DNA from: Nocardia jiangxiensis NBRC 101359 | GTDB lineage: Bacteria > Actinomycetota > Actinomycetes > Mycobacteriales > Mycobacteriaceae | Assembly: GCF_000308615.1 (NCBI RefSeq) | Contig: NZ_BAGB01000058.1 | Span: 1 to 64,000, forward strand | DNA length: 64,000 nt | Direction of reading: 5' to 3' | Shown: positions 8,845 through 17,582 of the stretch, in pieces | How positions within the stretch are numbered: position 1 is the first letter of the stretch | How the letters are laid out: the number at the start of each line of letters is the position of its first letter | Notes under the pieces: model-generated | The model's input: only the letters and a program-made list of their open reading frames with translations | The model's database searches: none | Told to the model about the DNA's origin: nothing | Program-made: the position numbers and the translations under genes

Positions 8845-8931
8845 TCACGCCAGGATCTCCTGCCCGAGCGCCAGATCGCCGCTCCACAGGGCCGCCCACT
8901 TGTCGAACAGCTCGATCGCGAAGACTCGCAC
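8845..8931 (-). pseudogene. Remnant of a SnoaL-like / NTF2-fold protein N-terminus
   Basis: A 28-codon frame reads VRVFAIELFDKWAALWSGDL then ALGQEILA before a TGA. This closely resembles the N-terminus of SnoaL-like polyketide-cyclase-fold proteins (xxELFDRWTALWNGDLxLAxEI). The rest of the domain (about 100 residues) is missing. A GGAGGA sequence is present just upstream, but the spacing to GTG is only 3 bases. It diverges from the PadR gene, so it was probably the original regulated partner. Confidence 0.6.
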
Positions 8932-8945
8932 GATTCCTCCAATAG

Positions 8946-9000
8946 TATCATTGATACGGTCTCAAGGGACTAACTTATAGTCTCAGCGATACGGTGTCAA
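8946..9000. promoter_or_regulatory. Repeat-rich operator region upstream of PadR regulator
   Basis: GATACGGTCTCAA (8953-8965) and GATACGGTGTCAA (8988-9000) are direct repeats identical at 12 of 13 bases with 35-bp spacing. TATCATTGATA (8946-8956) is a near-perfect palindrome overlapping the first. The AT-rich stretch between them probably holds the promoter. This is a plausible autoregulatory PadR site. Confidence 0.55.
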
Positions 9001-9021
9001 CGGAACGACAGGGAGACGCGA

Positions 9022-9684
9022 ATGCCTGAACTCGGGGCGCAGGACCACATCGTGCTCGGCCTCGTCGCACGTCACGGCCCGCTCACCCCCTACGAGCTCA
9101 AGGCCAGGGTCGAGGAGAGCGTCGACTATTTCTGGCCGGTCCCGCACGCGCAGCTGTACCGAATCCCCGCACGCCTGGCCGAACAGGGCCTGCTACGCGA
9201 GGAGGCCGAGGAGACCGGCCGCCGCCGCCGGGTATTCCACTTGACCGACGCGGGCCGCGAAGAACTCGAACGCTGGCTATCCGAACCGAAATGCCCGCCC
9301 GCGGAGACCCGCGATCCGGCCCAGCTGAAACTGTTCTTCGCCGACGTCGGCGCACCGGACGACGTGATCGCCCTCGCCCACGACCAGGCCGCCCAACACC
9401 TCCACTGGCTCGACCTGTACCGCACCCTCCAGGCCGAGATCGATCCCGAGGACAGCGTCCGCGCCGAATCCCGTTCCCGCATCCTCGAACTCGGCATCAT
9501 GCACGAGCAGGCATACGTAGACTTCTGGAAGTCCTTGGCGCACAACCCAATTCGTTCGCCGAGCACGGGCCCCGGCGGAGCGTGTCAGCCCGACGAAAGC
9601 GAGGATCGCCAGGGCGATCGACGCGATCATCACCACGCCCATCGCAAGCGCGGTTCGCTCGCCCCACAGACCGACCAGGGGTGA
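9022..9684 (+). CDS. PadR-family transcriptional regulator with aberrant C-terminus
   Basis: The first ~170 residues are a complete PadR protein: a winged helix with LGLVARHGPLTPYELK at the N-terminus, the LYRIPARLAEQGLL recognition region, the LTDAGREELERWL wing, and a C-terminal dimerisation helix pair ending near VDFWKSLA. The remaining ~45 residues are low-complexity and read antisense through a fragment of an MFS transporter gene. The natural stop was evidently lost at a recombination junction near 9546. An AGGGAG ribosome site precedes the ATG at 9022. The DNA-binding part should still function. Confidence 0.88.
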   Translation: MPELGAQDHIVLGLVARHGPLTPYELKARVEESVDYFWPVPHAQLYRIPARLAEQGLLREEAEETGRRRRVFHLTDAGREELERWLSEPKCPPAETRDPAQLKLFFADVGAPDDVIALAHDQAAQHLHWLDLYRTLQAEIDPEDSVRAESRSRILELGIMHEQAYVDFWKSLAHNPIRSPSTGPGGACQPDESEDRQGDRRDHHHAHRKRGSLAPQTDQG

Positions 9685-9786
9685 TACCGCAGCAGCCAGC
9701 GTGAACTGGAGAAAGCCGAGGAATGCCGAGCCGGTACCGGCATTCGCACCCGGTAGCCGAAATGCCGGAATGGGCCCCAACGACAA
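9546..9786 (-). pseudogene. 3' fragment of a Bcr/CflA-type MFS drug exporter
   Basis: The minus frame reads GANAGTGSAFLGFLQFTLAA, then a SPLVGLWGERTALAMG segment and a final hydrophobic helix. This is the characteristic last pair of membrane helices of Bcr/CflA subfamily exporters. The first ten or so helices are absent. The fragment is fused tail-to-tail to the PadR gene, whose last 45 codons overlap it in antisense. Confidence 0.7.
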
Positions 9787-9896
9787 CAGACGTTCGGAAA
9801 TCCGGCCGAGAAAAGGCGGCGATCACCGATGAATTCCGCGAACGGACGCGGTCCACATCGATGACCCGCACGCTGCGGACCGTCAGGGAGGAACCC

Positions 9897-10583
9897 ATGA
9901 GCACCGAAGCACTGCCGCCCGTCGTCGACGCCGACACCTGGCAACGCGAACTCGACGCGCTGCGCATCCGGGAGAAGGCCGCGACCCGCGAACTCGACGC
10001 GATCGCCGCCCAGCGCCGCCGCCTGCCGATGGTCGAACTGCCCGACTACACCCTCGAGGGCGAGCAGGGCCCGATCCGCCTGGCGGACATCTTCGACGGC
10101 CGATCGCAGCTGATCGTCTACAACCACATGTGGTTCGAGGGCGAACAGTGGCAGTGCCCCGGCTGCACCGGATTCACCTCGCAATTCACCCGCCTCGAGT
10201 TCCTGGACAACTACGACGCCCGGTTCGTCATCGTCACCCAGGGCCCGATCGACGAGGCCCTGGCCTACAAGCGCCGCGTCGGCAACAAGATGCCCTGGTA
10301 CTCCACCGCGCACAGCCCGTTCGGCGCCGAGGTCGGCGCACCCCCCGACAGCGGCTTCGCGGTCAACGTCTTCCTCCGCCACGACGACACCGTCTACCGC
10401 ACCTGGCACACCAACGGCCGCGGCACCGAACAACTCAGCCACACCTTCTCCCTCATCGACCTCCTCCCCTACGGCCGCCAGGAAGAGTGGCAGGACTCCC
10501 CCACCGGCTGGCCCCAATCCCCCACCTACACCCGCTGGGCCAGCTCCCAGGACATCGCCGCCGCCTACGGGGAGCCGGACTGA
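9897..10583 (+). CDS. DUF899 thioredoxin-like fold protein
   Basis: This 228-residue protein belongs to the DUF899 family, which has a thioredoxin-like fold of unconfirmed function. It shows the family landmarks LPDYTLEGEQGPIRLADIF, NHMWFEGEQWQCPGCTGF with a CxxC pair, and a C-terminal tyrosine- and tryptophan-rich tail (WPQSPTYTRWASSQD). The ATG at 9897 is preceded by AGGGAGG; the in-frame extension upstream crosses the MFS fragment and was rejected. A redox role is suggested by the CxxC but is not shown. Confidence 0.85.
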   Translation: MSTEALPPVVDADTWQRELDALRIREKAATRELDAIAAQRRRLPMVELPDYTLEGEQGPIRLADIFDGRSQLIVYNHMWFEGEQWQCPGCTGFTSQFTRLEFLDNYDARFVIVTQGPIDEALAYKRRVGNKMPWYSTAHSPFGAEVGAPPDSGFAVNVFLRHDDTVYRTWHTNGRGTEQLSHTFSLIDLLPYGRQEEWQDSPTGWPQSPTYTRWASSQDIAAAYGEPD

Positions 10584-10639
10584 GGCACGTTCCGCCCGGA
10601 ACAGCCGATCGGCCGAAAGATCAACGGGCCGAGACGAAT

Positions 10640-10985
10640 CGGATGACCTGGGCATGGTCGCGGCCCGCAGCGAATCACCCAGCGGCGTAAGCACATATCC
10701 GTCGCCGACCCGGCTGACCAGCCCGAGCGAGGCGAGGTAGCGCAACAGCCGCGCGAGCCCGCCCTGGTCCACGGCCATCCGGTCGGCGAGTTCGGCGATC
10801 GAGCCGGGCGCTCCGGCCCGCGCGGCGGCGGCCAGCGCGTCCGCAACGCCCAATTCCGCTGCCACCGCGATGGTTCGGGTGGTCCACGCGCCGGTCATCA
10901 GCTCCAGCAGTGGCTTGGCCTGCTCGTGCGGCCCGCTCGAGCCGTGCGACCGCAGCGCCGCGCCTGCCGGGTAGCCGAAGCGCAA
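10640..10985 (-). pseudogene. N-terminal fragment of an O-methyltransferase-like protein
   Basis: The frame contains PLLELMTGAWTTRTIAVAAE, GSIAELADRMAVD and ARLLRYLASLGLVSRVGDGY, ending LTPLGDSLRAA. This is the dimerisation/winged-helix domain of plant-type or TcmO-type O-methyltransferases. The SAM-binding Rossmann domain (about 200 residues) is missing; homology stops near 10655, just before the end of the DUF899 gene. It may be continuous with the broken gene upstream (11010-11589), since IGDLRFGYPAG directly follows that coding segment in a shifted frame. Confidence 0.65.
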
Positions 10986-11009
10986 GTCGCCGATGGCCGC
11001 GCCAACCGG

Positions 11010-11589
11010 TCCAGCTGCGAAAGTACAGTGTCGTGCGGTCCGCGCCGGGGTCGTAGCCGCTCCCGTCCGCGACCAGGCCGCCCTCGGAGATCAACAGCGC
11101 GCGCAGCCCGGCCACCGTCACCTCATCCGGCGCGTCGAGGTGAAGCGTGAGATGGAATTCGTTGCGCTCCACGCGTTCCCGGTCGACCGGCTCGGCTAGT
11201 TCGGCGCGCGGCGTCGCCGAGAACACCTCGACCTCGCGTGCGCTCCCGTCCGGCGCAGGCACACGAATCCGCACGGCCCCGACCTCCAGCGCATCCACGC
11301 CGTAGCGCTCGGCGAGCCGGTCGCGCACCGTGATGCCGGGTGCCGCGTCCTCGACCTGCAGCCCCGCGGCTCGCAGACCGCCGACCAGCTTCTCGATCGA
11401 CGTGCTGAACACCAGTACCGCGGGCGCACACCGACGTGCAGTACGCCGCCAGCGCCATGCGGCGATCGGCCGCCAGCCGCGGCGTCAAACCTGCCAGGAC
11501 AGATCGGCGTCGGATTCGGGCACCGCGGAAAGACACTCGCCGATCACCTCGGCATCGACCGGTTCGAGCCCTTGTACCCACTGCCACAT
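11010..11589 (-). pseudogene. Broken gene of unknown function, frameshifted
   Basis: A gene starts at an ATG at 11589 behind GGTGAGGAG and encodes MWQWVQGLEPVDAEVIGECL and 14 more residues before an in-frame TGA. Protein-like sequence (LTPRLAADRRMALAAYCTSV) continues in another frame, then returns to the first frame at about 11423 as AVLVFSTSIEKLVGGLRAAG and runs on to TTLYFRS near 11020. Two compensating indels (about 11508 and 11423) would restore one reading frame. I do not recognise the family. Together with the methyltransferase fragment it may be one decayed two-domain gene. Confidence 0.5.
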
Positions 11590-11804
11590 CACATCTCACT
11601 CCTCACCGCTGCAGCATGCTGGTTATGACCGAAGCACTGCCACATGGTCATGTGATGATCCGCCGGTTACCGCTAAATTTCCATCCGGAGGGAAGAATCC
11701 GGATCGAGCCGCAGGCACTCACAGCGGCCTGTGGCACCAGCCACTGCTGATCCGAGTCACCGGACTCCCGACAGAATTGAATGCTCCAGGCAGCAACACA
11801 TCGG

Positions 11805-12419
11805 TCAGGCCGGGCTGCCCCACCGGTTGCGGTACGTGATGCGGTCGATCGCGGGGCGGGCACCGGGACGGAAGGTGTTCGTCGTCGTGTAGGCGACGGC
11901 GAGCATGGCTACCTGGGTGACGTCGTCCGGGATGCCGAGGATGTGTGCGACGTCCGACTCGTGCTCGGCGAGGTGGTAGCCGACGATGGTACTGCCGAGG
12001 CCGCGTGATCGCAGGGCGAGTTGCAGGCTCCACACCGCCGGATAGACCGAACCGTAGAAGGCGCTGAGCAGCGCGTTGTCGCCGGATGGCCGACCGTGCA
12101 GGCACGCCGTGACGTACACCGGGACCTGTTCCAGGACCGAGAGCAGATGCCGCCCGGAGGCGAGGGCGCGCGGCGGCACCCGGTCGCCGTATCTCGCGAA
12201 CGAGGACTCGCCATCGGTGCGGACGATCTGCGCCAGAGCGCTTTTCGTGTCCGGGTCATCGATGACCAGCCAGCGGAAGCTCTCGGCGAACGCTCCGGCG
12301 ATGGGAGCCTGCTGAGCGATCCGAAGGCATTCGGTGAGTACCTCGGGTTCGACCGGGCGACGCAGGTCCAGTTTGCGCCGGACCGAGCGGGTGGTGGTGA
12401 GCAATGTGTCGACGTCCAT
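11805..12419 (-). CDS. Nitroreductase family protein
   Basis: This 204-residue protein has the FMN-dependent nitroreductase fold: TTRSVRRKLDLRRPV with the phosphate-binding Arg residues near the N-terminus, the QQAPIAGAFAESFRWLVID segment, and GLGSTIVGYHLAEHE in the C-terminal half. Such enzymes reduce nitro groups, quinones or flavin-linked substrates with NAD(P)H. It lies 29 bp downstream of the NmrA-like gene on the same strand and is probably co-transcribed under the TetR regulator. The ATG at 12419 follows AAAGGA. Confidence 0.86.
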   Translation of the reverse strand: MDVDTLLTTTRSVRRKLDLRRPVEPEVLTECLRIAQQAPIAGAFAESFRWLVIDDPDTKSALAQIVRTDGESSFARYGDRVPPRALASGRHLLSVLEQVPVYVTACLHGRPSGDNALLSAFYGSVYPAVWSLQLALRSRGLGSTIVGYHLAEHESDVAHILGIPDDVTQVAMLAVAYTTTNTFRPGARPAIDRITYRNRWGSPA

Positions 12420-12448
12420 GAGCCGTTCCTTTTCGCGTCGGGGTGTAC

Positions 12449-13345
12449 TTACTCGGCCTTTTCGACAGCCGCTCCTGTTGGCCACTGCCGCAACAGGTCT
12501 TGCTCGCGGGCCAGGAATTCGGCGAAGGTCGTGGCCGGTCGGCCGGTGAGATCGCGGACGGCCGAAGTGATTCCGGCGAGAGAGCCGCACGCGACATCGG
12601 CGTACAGCGCGGCAACGTCGGCGGCGAACCGGTCGGGAAGCCCCTGGGCTACGAGGTCGGCCGCGAAATCCACCGGGGGACGGTCGATGTAGACGATGGT
12701 GCGGCCGAGCGCCTCGGACAACCGAGCGGCGATCTCGGCGTGGGTGAGCGCCTCGGGGCCGGTCAGCACGAACCGCTGCCGGGTACCGAGATCGCCCCTC
12801 AGCAGGACGTCCGCGCAGGCCGCGATGTCGGCGCAGTCGATGTACGACACCCTGGCGCTACCGTAGGCGCCGAGGAGATCGCCGCCGTCGGTGAATGTGC
12901 CTGCGCCGGTGAGGAAGTTCTGCATGAACCCGCTCGGCTGCACGATCGACCAGTCCAGCCCCGACGCCTCGAGCCGCGCCTCGATCTCGGCGTGCCCACC
13001 CTCGGCCAGCAGACCACCCGGCCGGGCGCCCCGGACCGAGACCTTCACCACCCGACGGACCCCCGCGCGGACCGCCGCATCGATCACCCTGGTCTGCTGA
13101 GCGACCATCGGCTGCGGCCCCGGGGCCGGTCCCGCTCCCGGAGAACACAGAAACACCCGCTCGACACCGGACAGCGCGGCCTCGATCGAATCCGGATCGT
13201 CGAAGTCGCCTACCGCCAGTTCGCAGCCCAGCTCTCGCCCGCGGTCCGGGTCGCGCACGAACGCCCGCAACGGTATGTCCTGTTGCCGCAACCGCCGGAC
13301 CAGATGGCGGCCGATCGAACCGGTAGCACCTGTCACCAGGATCAT
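12449..13345 (-). CDS. NmrA-like / atypical SDR NAD(P)-binding protein
   Basis: This 298-residue protein begins with the TGATGSIGRHL Rossmann motif (residues 5-15) and lacks the YxxxK catalytic pair of classical SDRs, as expected for NmrA/HSCARG-type proteins and azoreductase- or quinone-type atypical SDRs. It may sense or reduce quinones. It diverges from the TetR gene across a 70-bp region containing twin operators, so it is very likely repressed by that regulator. Confidence 0.86.
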   Translation of the reverse strand: MILVTGATGSIGRHLVRRLRQQDIPLRAFVRDPDRGRELGCELAVGDFDDPDSIEAALSGVERVFLCSPGAGPAPGPQPMVAQQTRVIDAAVRAGVRRVVKVSVRGARPGGLLAEGGHAEIEARLEASGLDWSIVQPSGFMQNFLTGAGTFTDGGDLLGAYGSARVSYIDCADIAACADVLLRGDLGTRQRFVLTGPEALTHAEIAARLSEALGRTIVYIDRPPVDFAADLVAQGLPDRFAADVAALYADVACGSLAGITSAVRDLTGRPATTFAEFLAREQDLLRQWPTGAAVEKAE

Positions 13346-13363
13346 CAGCTACTCCTTCTAAAA

Positions 13364-13401
13364 TCGAGGGACCCTCGGAATATATCTCGAGGGTCCCTCG
13401 A
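13364..13401. promoter_or_regulatory. Twin TetR operators between NmrA-like and TetR genes
   Basis: TCGAGGGACCCTCG (13364-13377) and CGAGGGTCCCTCGA (13388-13401) are perfect reverse complements, and each is itself a palindrome around one central base pair. Their centres are 24 bp apart, flanking an AATATAT promoter-like core. The site lies 14 bp before the TetR start and fits autoregulation plus repression of the divergent operon. Confidence 0.8.
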
Positions 13402-13415
13402 CTTAGAAGGGTGCG

Positions 13416-14000
13416 ATGGAGGAAACCACGCCACGAGTCCGCCGCCCGCGCGCGGATGCCCAGCGCAATCGAGAGCGGCTGCTCGCTGCCGCCGACGAGA
13501 TCTTCGGTGCGAGCGGTGCCGACGCGCCGCTGGAGCATGTCGCGCGGCGGGCCGGTGTCGGCATCGGCACGCTGTACGGACACTTCCCGACTCGCCGCGC
13601 ACTCACCGCCGCGCTACTGGCCGACCGGAACGAGGGCCTGTTCGAACGCGGCGACCGGCTGCTGGGCCGGCGGGTCACTGCCGACACCGTGGACGAGTGG
13701 GTGCGCGCGGTGGTCCAGCATGCCGCCACATATCGGGGACTGGCCGAGGTGCTCGCGGAGAGCATGGACGACGACAGCAGTGAACTGCACGCATCCTGCC
13801 TGCGCATGAACGGCATCGGCGCCGAACTCGTCGCCCGCGCGACCCGGTCGGCGACACTCGGTCCGGGTGTCACCGCCGCGGATGTGTTCACCCTCATCAA
13901 CGCGGCCGCCTGGACCCGCGAGCACGCCGGACCCGATCAGGCAGATCGCTTGATCACCTTGGTATTCAACGGATTACGCGCATCGAACCGCTCGGCATAG
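13416..14000 (+). CDS. TetR-family transcriptional regulator
   Basis: This 194-residue protein has a typical TetR N-terminal DNA-binding domain (residues ~12-60): RERLLAAADEIFGASGADA, then AGVGIGTLYGHFPTRRAL as the recognition region. The C-terminal ligand domain is diverged. It is divergent from the NmrA-like/nitroreductase pair and overlaps their control region, so it most likely represses them in response to a redox-active or electrophilic ligand (inferred). It converges on the sulfurtransferase gene with only 13 bp between stops. Confidence 0.92.
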   Translation: MEETTPRVRRPRADAQRNRERLLAAADEIFGASGADAPLEHVARRAGVGIGTLYGHFPTRRALTAALLADRNEGLFERGDRLLGRRVTADTVDEWVRAVVQHAATYRGLAEVLAESMDDDSSELHASCLRMNGIGAELVARATRSATLGPGVTAADVFTLINAAAWTREHAGPDQADRLITLVFNGLRASNRSA

Positions 14001-14013
14001 GGCTCTGGGCGGG

Positions 14014-14886
14014 TCAGCTCGCCGGTGCGGTGTCGCCGGTCGCGATCGGCCGGGCGGTGTCCGCACTCCACTGCGACCACGACCCGGGGAACAGTGCCGC
14101 ATCGACACCCAGAGTTCGCAATGCCGCGATGCCGACGGTCGCGGTGACGCCGGACCCGCAGTAGACGCCGACGACGGATGCGTCGGGGAGACCGGTGCGG
14201 CGGAACAACTCTTCGAGTTCGCTTGCGGGACGGAAGAATCCGCGATCGTCCAGGATGGCCGAGCCCGGTATGTTGCGCGCGCCGGGGATGTGGCCCGCGA
14301 CGGGGTCGACCGGTTCGGTGTCGCCGCGGAATCGCTCCGGCGACCGCACATCGATGAGGACGCCGCGGTCGGGCACGGCGGCGGCCTCGCCGACGGTCAA
14401 TGTCGCCGACTCGCCGTCGTAGAGGGTGCCGGGGTGGACGATGATGTCACCCTGCTCGGGATGTTCTATGCCGGTTGCCAATTCGTGCCCCGCGTCGGTC
14501 CAAGCCGCCAGACCGCCGTCCAGGATGCGGACATCCTGAATGCCCGCCGCACGCAGCACCCACCAGGCGCGCGCGGATCCCGCTCGATTCCAGTTGTCGT
14601 ACAACACGATCGGGACGCCGGAGCGGACGCCCCACCCGCGCGCCGCGACCTGCAACGCCGGTCCGGTGGGCAACGGGTGACGTCCGAGGCCGGTGGCCGA
14701 ATGATCCGACAGTTCGGAATCCAGGTCCGCGTAGACCGCACCGGGGATGTGTCCGCGCTCGTAGTCGGCGCGGCCGTCGGGACGATCCAGCTGCCAGCGG
14801 ATATCGACAACGGTGATCGGTTCGGCGCTGTCGATCCGCGCGGCCAACTCCGCCACGGTGATCAAGGTGTCCGATCGCAAGCCCAT
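14014..14886 (-). CDS. sseA: Sulfurtransferase, 3-mercaptopyruvate type
   Basis: This 290-residue protein has two rhodanese domains: an inactive N-terminal one with WQLDRPDGRADYERGHIPGA, and a catalytic C-terminal one with the active-site loop Cys243-GSGVTA. The CGSGVTA loop is typical of 3-mercaptopyruvate sulfurtransferases, whereas classical thiosulfate enzymes usually carry CRKGV(T). It would move sulfur from mercaptopyruvate or thiosulfate to a thiol acceptor in the cytoplasm. The start ATG at 14886 gives the family length. Confidence 0.88.
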   Translation of the reverse strand: MGLRSDTLITVAELAARIDSAEPITVVDIRWQLDRPDGRADYERGHIPGAVYADLDSELSDHSATGLGRHPLPTGPALQVAARGWGVRSGVPIVLYDNWNRAGSARAWWVLRAAGIQDVRILDGGLAAWTDAGHELATGIEHPEQGDIIVHPGTLYDGESATLTVGEAAAVPDRGVLIDVRSPERFRGDTEPVDPVAGHIPGARNIPGSAILDDRGFFRPASELEELFRRTGLPDASVVGVYCGSGVTATVGIAALRTLGVDAALFPGSWSQWSADTARPIATGDTAPAS

Positions 14887-15083
14887 GTCGCGACTCCTCT
14901 CGTCCGGATGAACGCAACTACATCTCCGGCGCCGTAGACACGGTTGGAATCGGCGAGATTACAACCGCGCCTGTCGGTTTCACCCGACACATAAGACATT
15001 TCGATCATTCGGCGCCTGTCGATGCCCGCGGTGGTGCGCGAGGATGAATCCCGGCGGTCGCCCGACAACCGAGGAGCACGCGA

Positions 15084-16436
15084 ATGACCCTGCCTACGAC
15101 CGCAATGCGGGCTTTCACCGGAACGGTGCTGCGGGGCAAGGACATTCCCGCGGCCTATCGGACGGACCGGTCCGGCTACGCGCCGACCGGGGAGCCGGAG
15201 GCATTGGTGCTGGCGGCGAACGTCGATGACGTGCGACGGGCGGTGACGACGGCGGCGGAGGCGGGAATGTCGGTGGTGGTGCGCGGAGCCGGCAGCGGGC
15301 TCGCCGGTGGAGCCGCCGCGGGCGCCGGATCACTGATTCTCGATGTCAGCGGGTTGAACCGCATTCTGGAGCTCGCACCGGCCGACGAACTCGCGGTGGT
15401 CGAGGCCGGAGTCAGCGCGGCGGCGCTCGACGCCGAGGCGAATCGGCACGGACTGTGCTATGCGCCGGATCCGGCGAGCATCGCCATCTCGACCATCGGG
15501 GGCAACATCGCGACCAACGCCGGTGGCCTGCGGTGCGTGAAATACGGTGTGACGGGCGATGCCGTGCTGGGATTGGACGTCGTCCTGGCTGACGGGCAGC
15601 TGCTGCACACCGGACGACGAACCGCGAAAGGCGTTGCGGGACTGGATCTCACGAGCCTGTTCACCGGTTCGGAGGGGATCTTGGGCGTCATCGTGGCCGC
15701 TACCCTGCGGCTGCGGCCCGTACCCATCGACACCATCACCGTCGCCGCATACTTCGACGAGGTCGAACCGGCCGCCGCCGCCTGCGCGGCGGTCCTGGCC
15801 GCACGCGTGCGACCGGCGATGCTCGAATTACTGGACGAGTCGTCGCTGCGCGAGGCACAGGATCTGCTCGGGGTGCGCGGGGAGTCGGCCGGTGCGTTCG
15901 TGGTCGCGCAAACCGACGGTTTCGGCGCCCGCGCCGAGGCCGATCTCGTCGCGAAGACGTTCGGCGAGTTCACCTCCCGGGTGCGGGTGGGCGACGATCC
16001 CGAGGCGGCGGGTGAATTGCTGGCCGTGCGCCGCGCGGCACTGCCCGCGCTGGAGCGGCACGGCCGAGTGCTGATCGAGGACATCGTCGTGCCCCGGTCG
16101 CAGATCGCGGCGGCGGTACGGCGGATCACCGAGATCGCCGCCGGGTACCACAGCCGGATCAACACCTTCGGCCACGCCGGAGACGGGAATCTGCATCCGA
16201 TCATCGTGGTCCCCCGCGACGACGCGCGAGCCTACCCGCGCGCAGTCGCCGCGGCAGACGAAATCTTCGCCACCGCACTGGAATTGGGCGGAACGATCAC
16301 CGGGGAACACGGTGTCGGCGTGTTGAAGCGCGCGTGGCTCGAGCGTGAGCAGGGACCCGCGGCACTGCGGACGCAGCAGGCGATCCGTCGCGCACTGGAT
16401 CCGAACGGGCTGTTCAATCCGGGTAAGGCGCTGTAA
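15084..16436 (+). CDS. FAD-linked oxidase, GlcD / D-2-hydroxyacid dehydrogenase type
   Basis: This 450-residue flavoprotein has an FAD_binding_4 (VAO/PCMH) domain with GSGLAGGAAAGAGSLILDVS near residues 72-91 and GGNIATNAGGLRCVKYGVTG near 140-159. A C-terminal FAD-oxidase domain follows with FGHAGDGNLHP. It should oxidise a D-2-hydroxy acid such as glycolate or D-lactate. GAGGAG lies 7 bases before the ATG. No GlcE or GlcF subunit is adjacent, so it probably acts alone or with a general electron acceptor. Its stop is 3 bp from the stop of the convergent LysR gene. Confidence 0.9.
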   Translation: MTLPTTAMRAFTGTVLRGKDIPAAYRTDRSGYAPTGEPEALVLAANVDDVRRAVTTAAEAGMSVVVRGAGSGLAGGAAAGAGSLILDVSGLNRILELAPADELAVVEAGVSAAALDAEANRHGLCYAPDPASIAISTIGGNIATNAGGLRCVKYGVTGDAVLGLDVVLADGQLLHTGRRTAKGVAGLDLTSLFTGSEGILGVIVAATLRLRPVPIDTITVAAYFDEVEPAAAACAAVLAARVRPAMLELLDESSLREAQDLLGVRGESAGAFVVAQTDGFGARAEADLVAKTFGEFTSRVRVGDDPEAAGELLAVRRAALPALERHGRVLIEDIVVPRSQIAAAVRRITEIAAGYHSRINTFGHAGDGNLHPIIVVPRDDARAYPRAVAAADEIFATALELGGTITGEHGVGVLKRAWLEREQGPAALRTQQAIRRALDPNGLFNPGKAL

Positions 16437-16439
16437 CCC

Positions 16440-17318
16440 TCACGCCACGCCGCGCAGCCTCCGTCCGGCTACCGATCGATAGTGGGCGGTGATCGCCTCG
16501 GCGGCGGAGGTCTCGATATCCGCGCCCAGACCGCGCCGAGTCACCAGCCGCACATCCACCGATCCCATCGCGGGCAGACCCATCACCTCTCCGATCCCGC
16601 TCGGAACCGCGGAATGGAACGGCAGCAACGCGATTCCCAGCCCCGCCTTCGCCGCGGCCAGCACACCGTCGAGATTTCCGGATTCGGCGGTCACCGACAC
16701 CTCGTACCCCAACTCGGTGAGCTTGTGCACCGCGCGACGCCGCAGGCCACAGGGTTCCTCGAACGCCACCAGCGAAATCGGTCCGGGCTGCCTGGGCAGC
16801 AGCCACCCCGGCCCGGCGACCCAGCGCAATCCGAGTTCACCCACCTCGACCCCGACCGGATCACCGTTGCCGCCCAATACCACCGCGAGGTCCAGGGCGC
16901 CCTTGCCCACCGATTCGGTGAGTGTCGTCGAACGATCGATCCGGAAATGCAAATAGACGTCCGGATAGGCGGCGCGCAGCATGCCGAGCAATTCCGGCAG
17001 CAGCCCGTCGGCGGCGTGCTCGGTCGAGCCGACCGTGATGCGCCGCAGATCCGAGGGCAGGAATCGCGCCAGCATTTCGTCGTGCGCGGTCAACAGTTTT
17101 CGCGCCTCGACCACCAGCCGTTCACCGTCCGCGGTGAAACGTGAACTTCGGCCGTCCTTCTCCACCAGCGATCGCTTCAAGCGCCGCTCCAGCAGGCGAA
17201 TGTGCTGGCTGATCGTCGGCTGGCTCAGGTGCAGGGCATCGGCCGCACGCCGGAAACCGCCAGTGTCGGCGATGGCCACCAGCGTACGCAGATGGGTCAG
17301 GTCCAGCGGATCTGCCAT
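16440..17318 (-). CDS. LysR-family regulator, probable controller of the 17.6-25.9 kb operon
   Basis: This 292-residue LysR protein has an N-terminal winged helix (LRTLVAIADTGGFRRAADAL, then LSQPTISQHIRLLERRLK) and a type 2 periplasmic-binding-like effector domain. It diverges from the monooxygenase/ABC transporter operon with a 264-bp shared control region, the standard layout for a LysR activator and its target. By context its effector may be a sulfur compound or its metabolite; this is inference. The ATG at 17318 begins at the conserved helix; longer frames into the control region were rejected. Confidence 0.9.
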   Translation of the reverse strand: MADPLDLTHLRTLVAIADTGGFRRAADALHLSQPTISQHIRLLERRLKRSLVEKDGRSSRFTADGERLVVEARKLLTAHDEMLARFLPSDLRRITVGSTEHAADGLLPELLGMLRAAYPDVYLHFRIDRSTTLTESVGKGALDLAVVLGGNGDPVGVEVGELGLRWVAGPGWLLPRQPGPISLVAFEEPCGLRRRAVHKLTELGYEVSVTAESGNLDGVLAAAKAGLGIALLPFHSAVPSGIGEVMGLPAMGSVDVRLVTRRGLGADIETSAAEAITAHYRSVAGRRLRGVA

Positions 17319-17582
17319 GAATTCTCGCCACCTCGGATCGACCGGAGATCTCACCGCATCGAAGCGCATTCCGGGCTCGGTGAATATGCTTTGAATCTGC
17401 CGGATCATAAATAGCCCGAACATCTTTCGGCTATCGGTTGCTATCGGCGATACGAATTGAAAACCGTGCGCCGAACTCTGGTTCCGGCCGGGTGGTCTAC
17501 CTAATATTGCGACCTGTCGAGCGATGCTCGATGCCATTCCTTCGCCGCGAACCGGCGACTCGTTCGGCCCGAGAGGAAGATC

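Noticed and set aside
11485..11487. Possible selenocysteine or readthrough codon at the in-frame TGA of the gene starting at 11589
   Set aside because: Protein-like sequence continues in another frame and returns after a second indel, so frameshift decay explains it better; no SECIS-type element was looked for beyond eye inspection.
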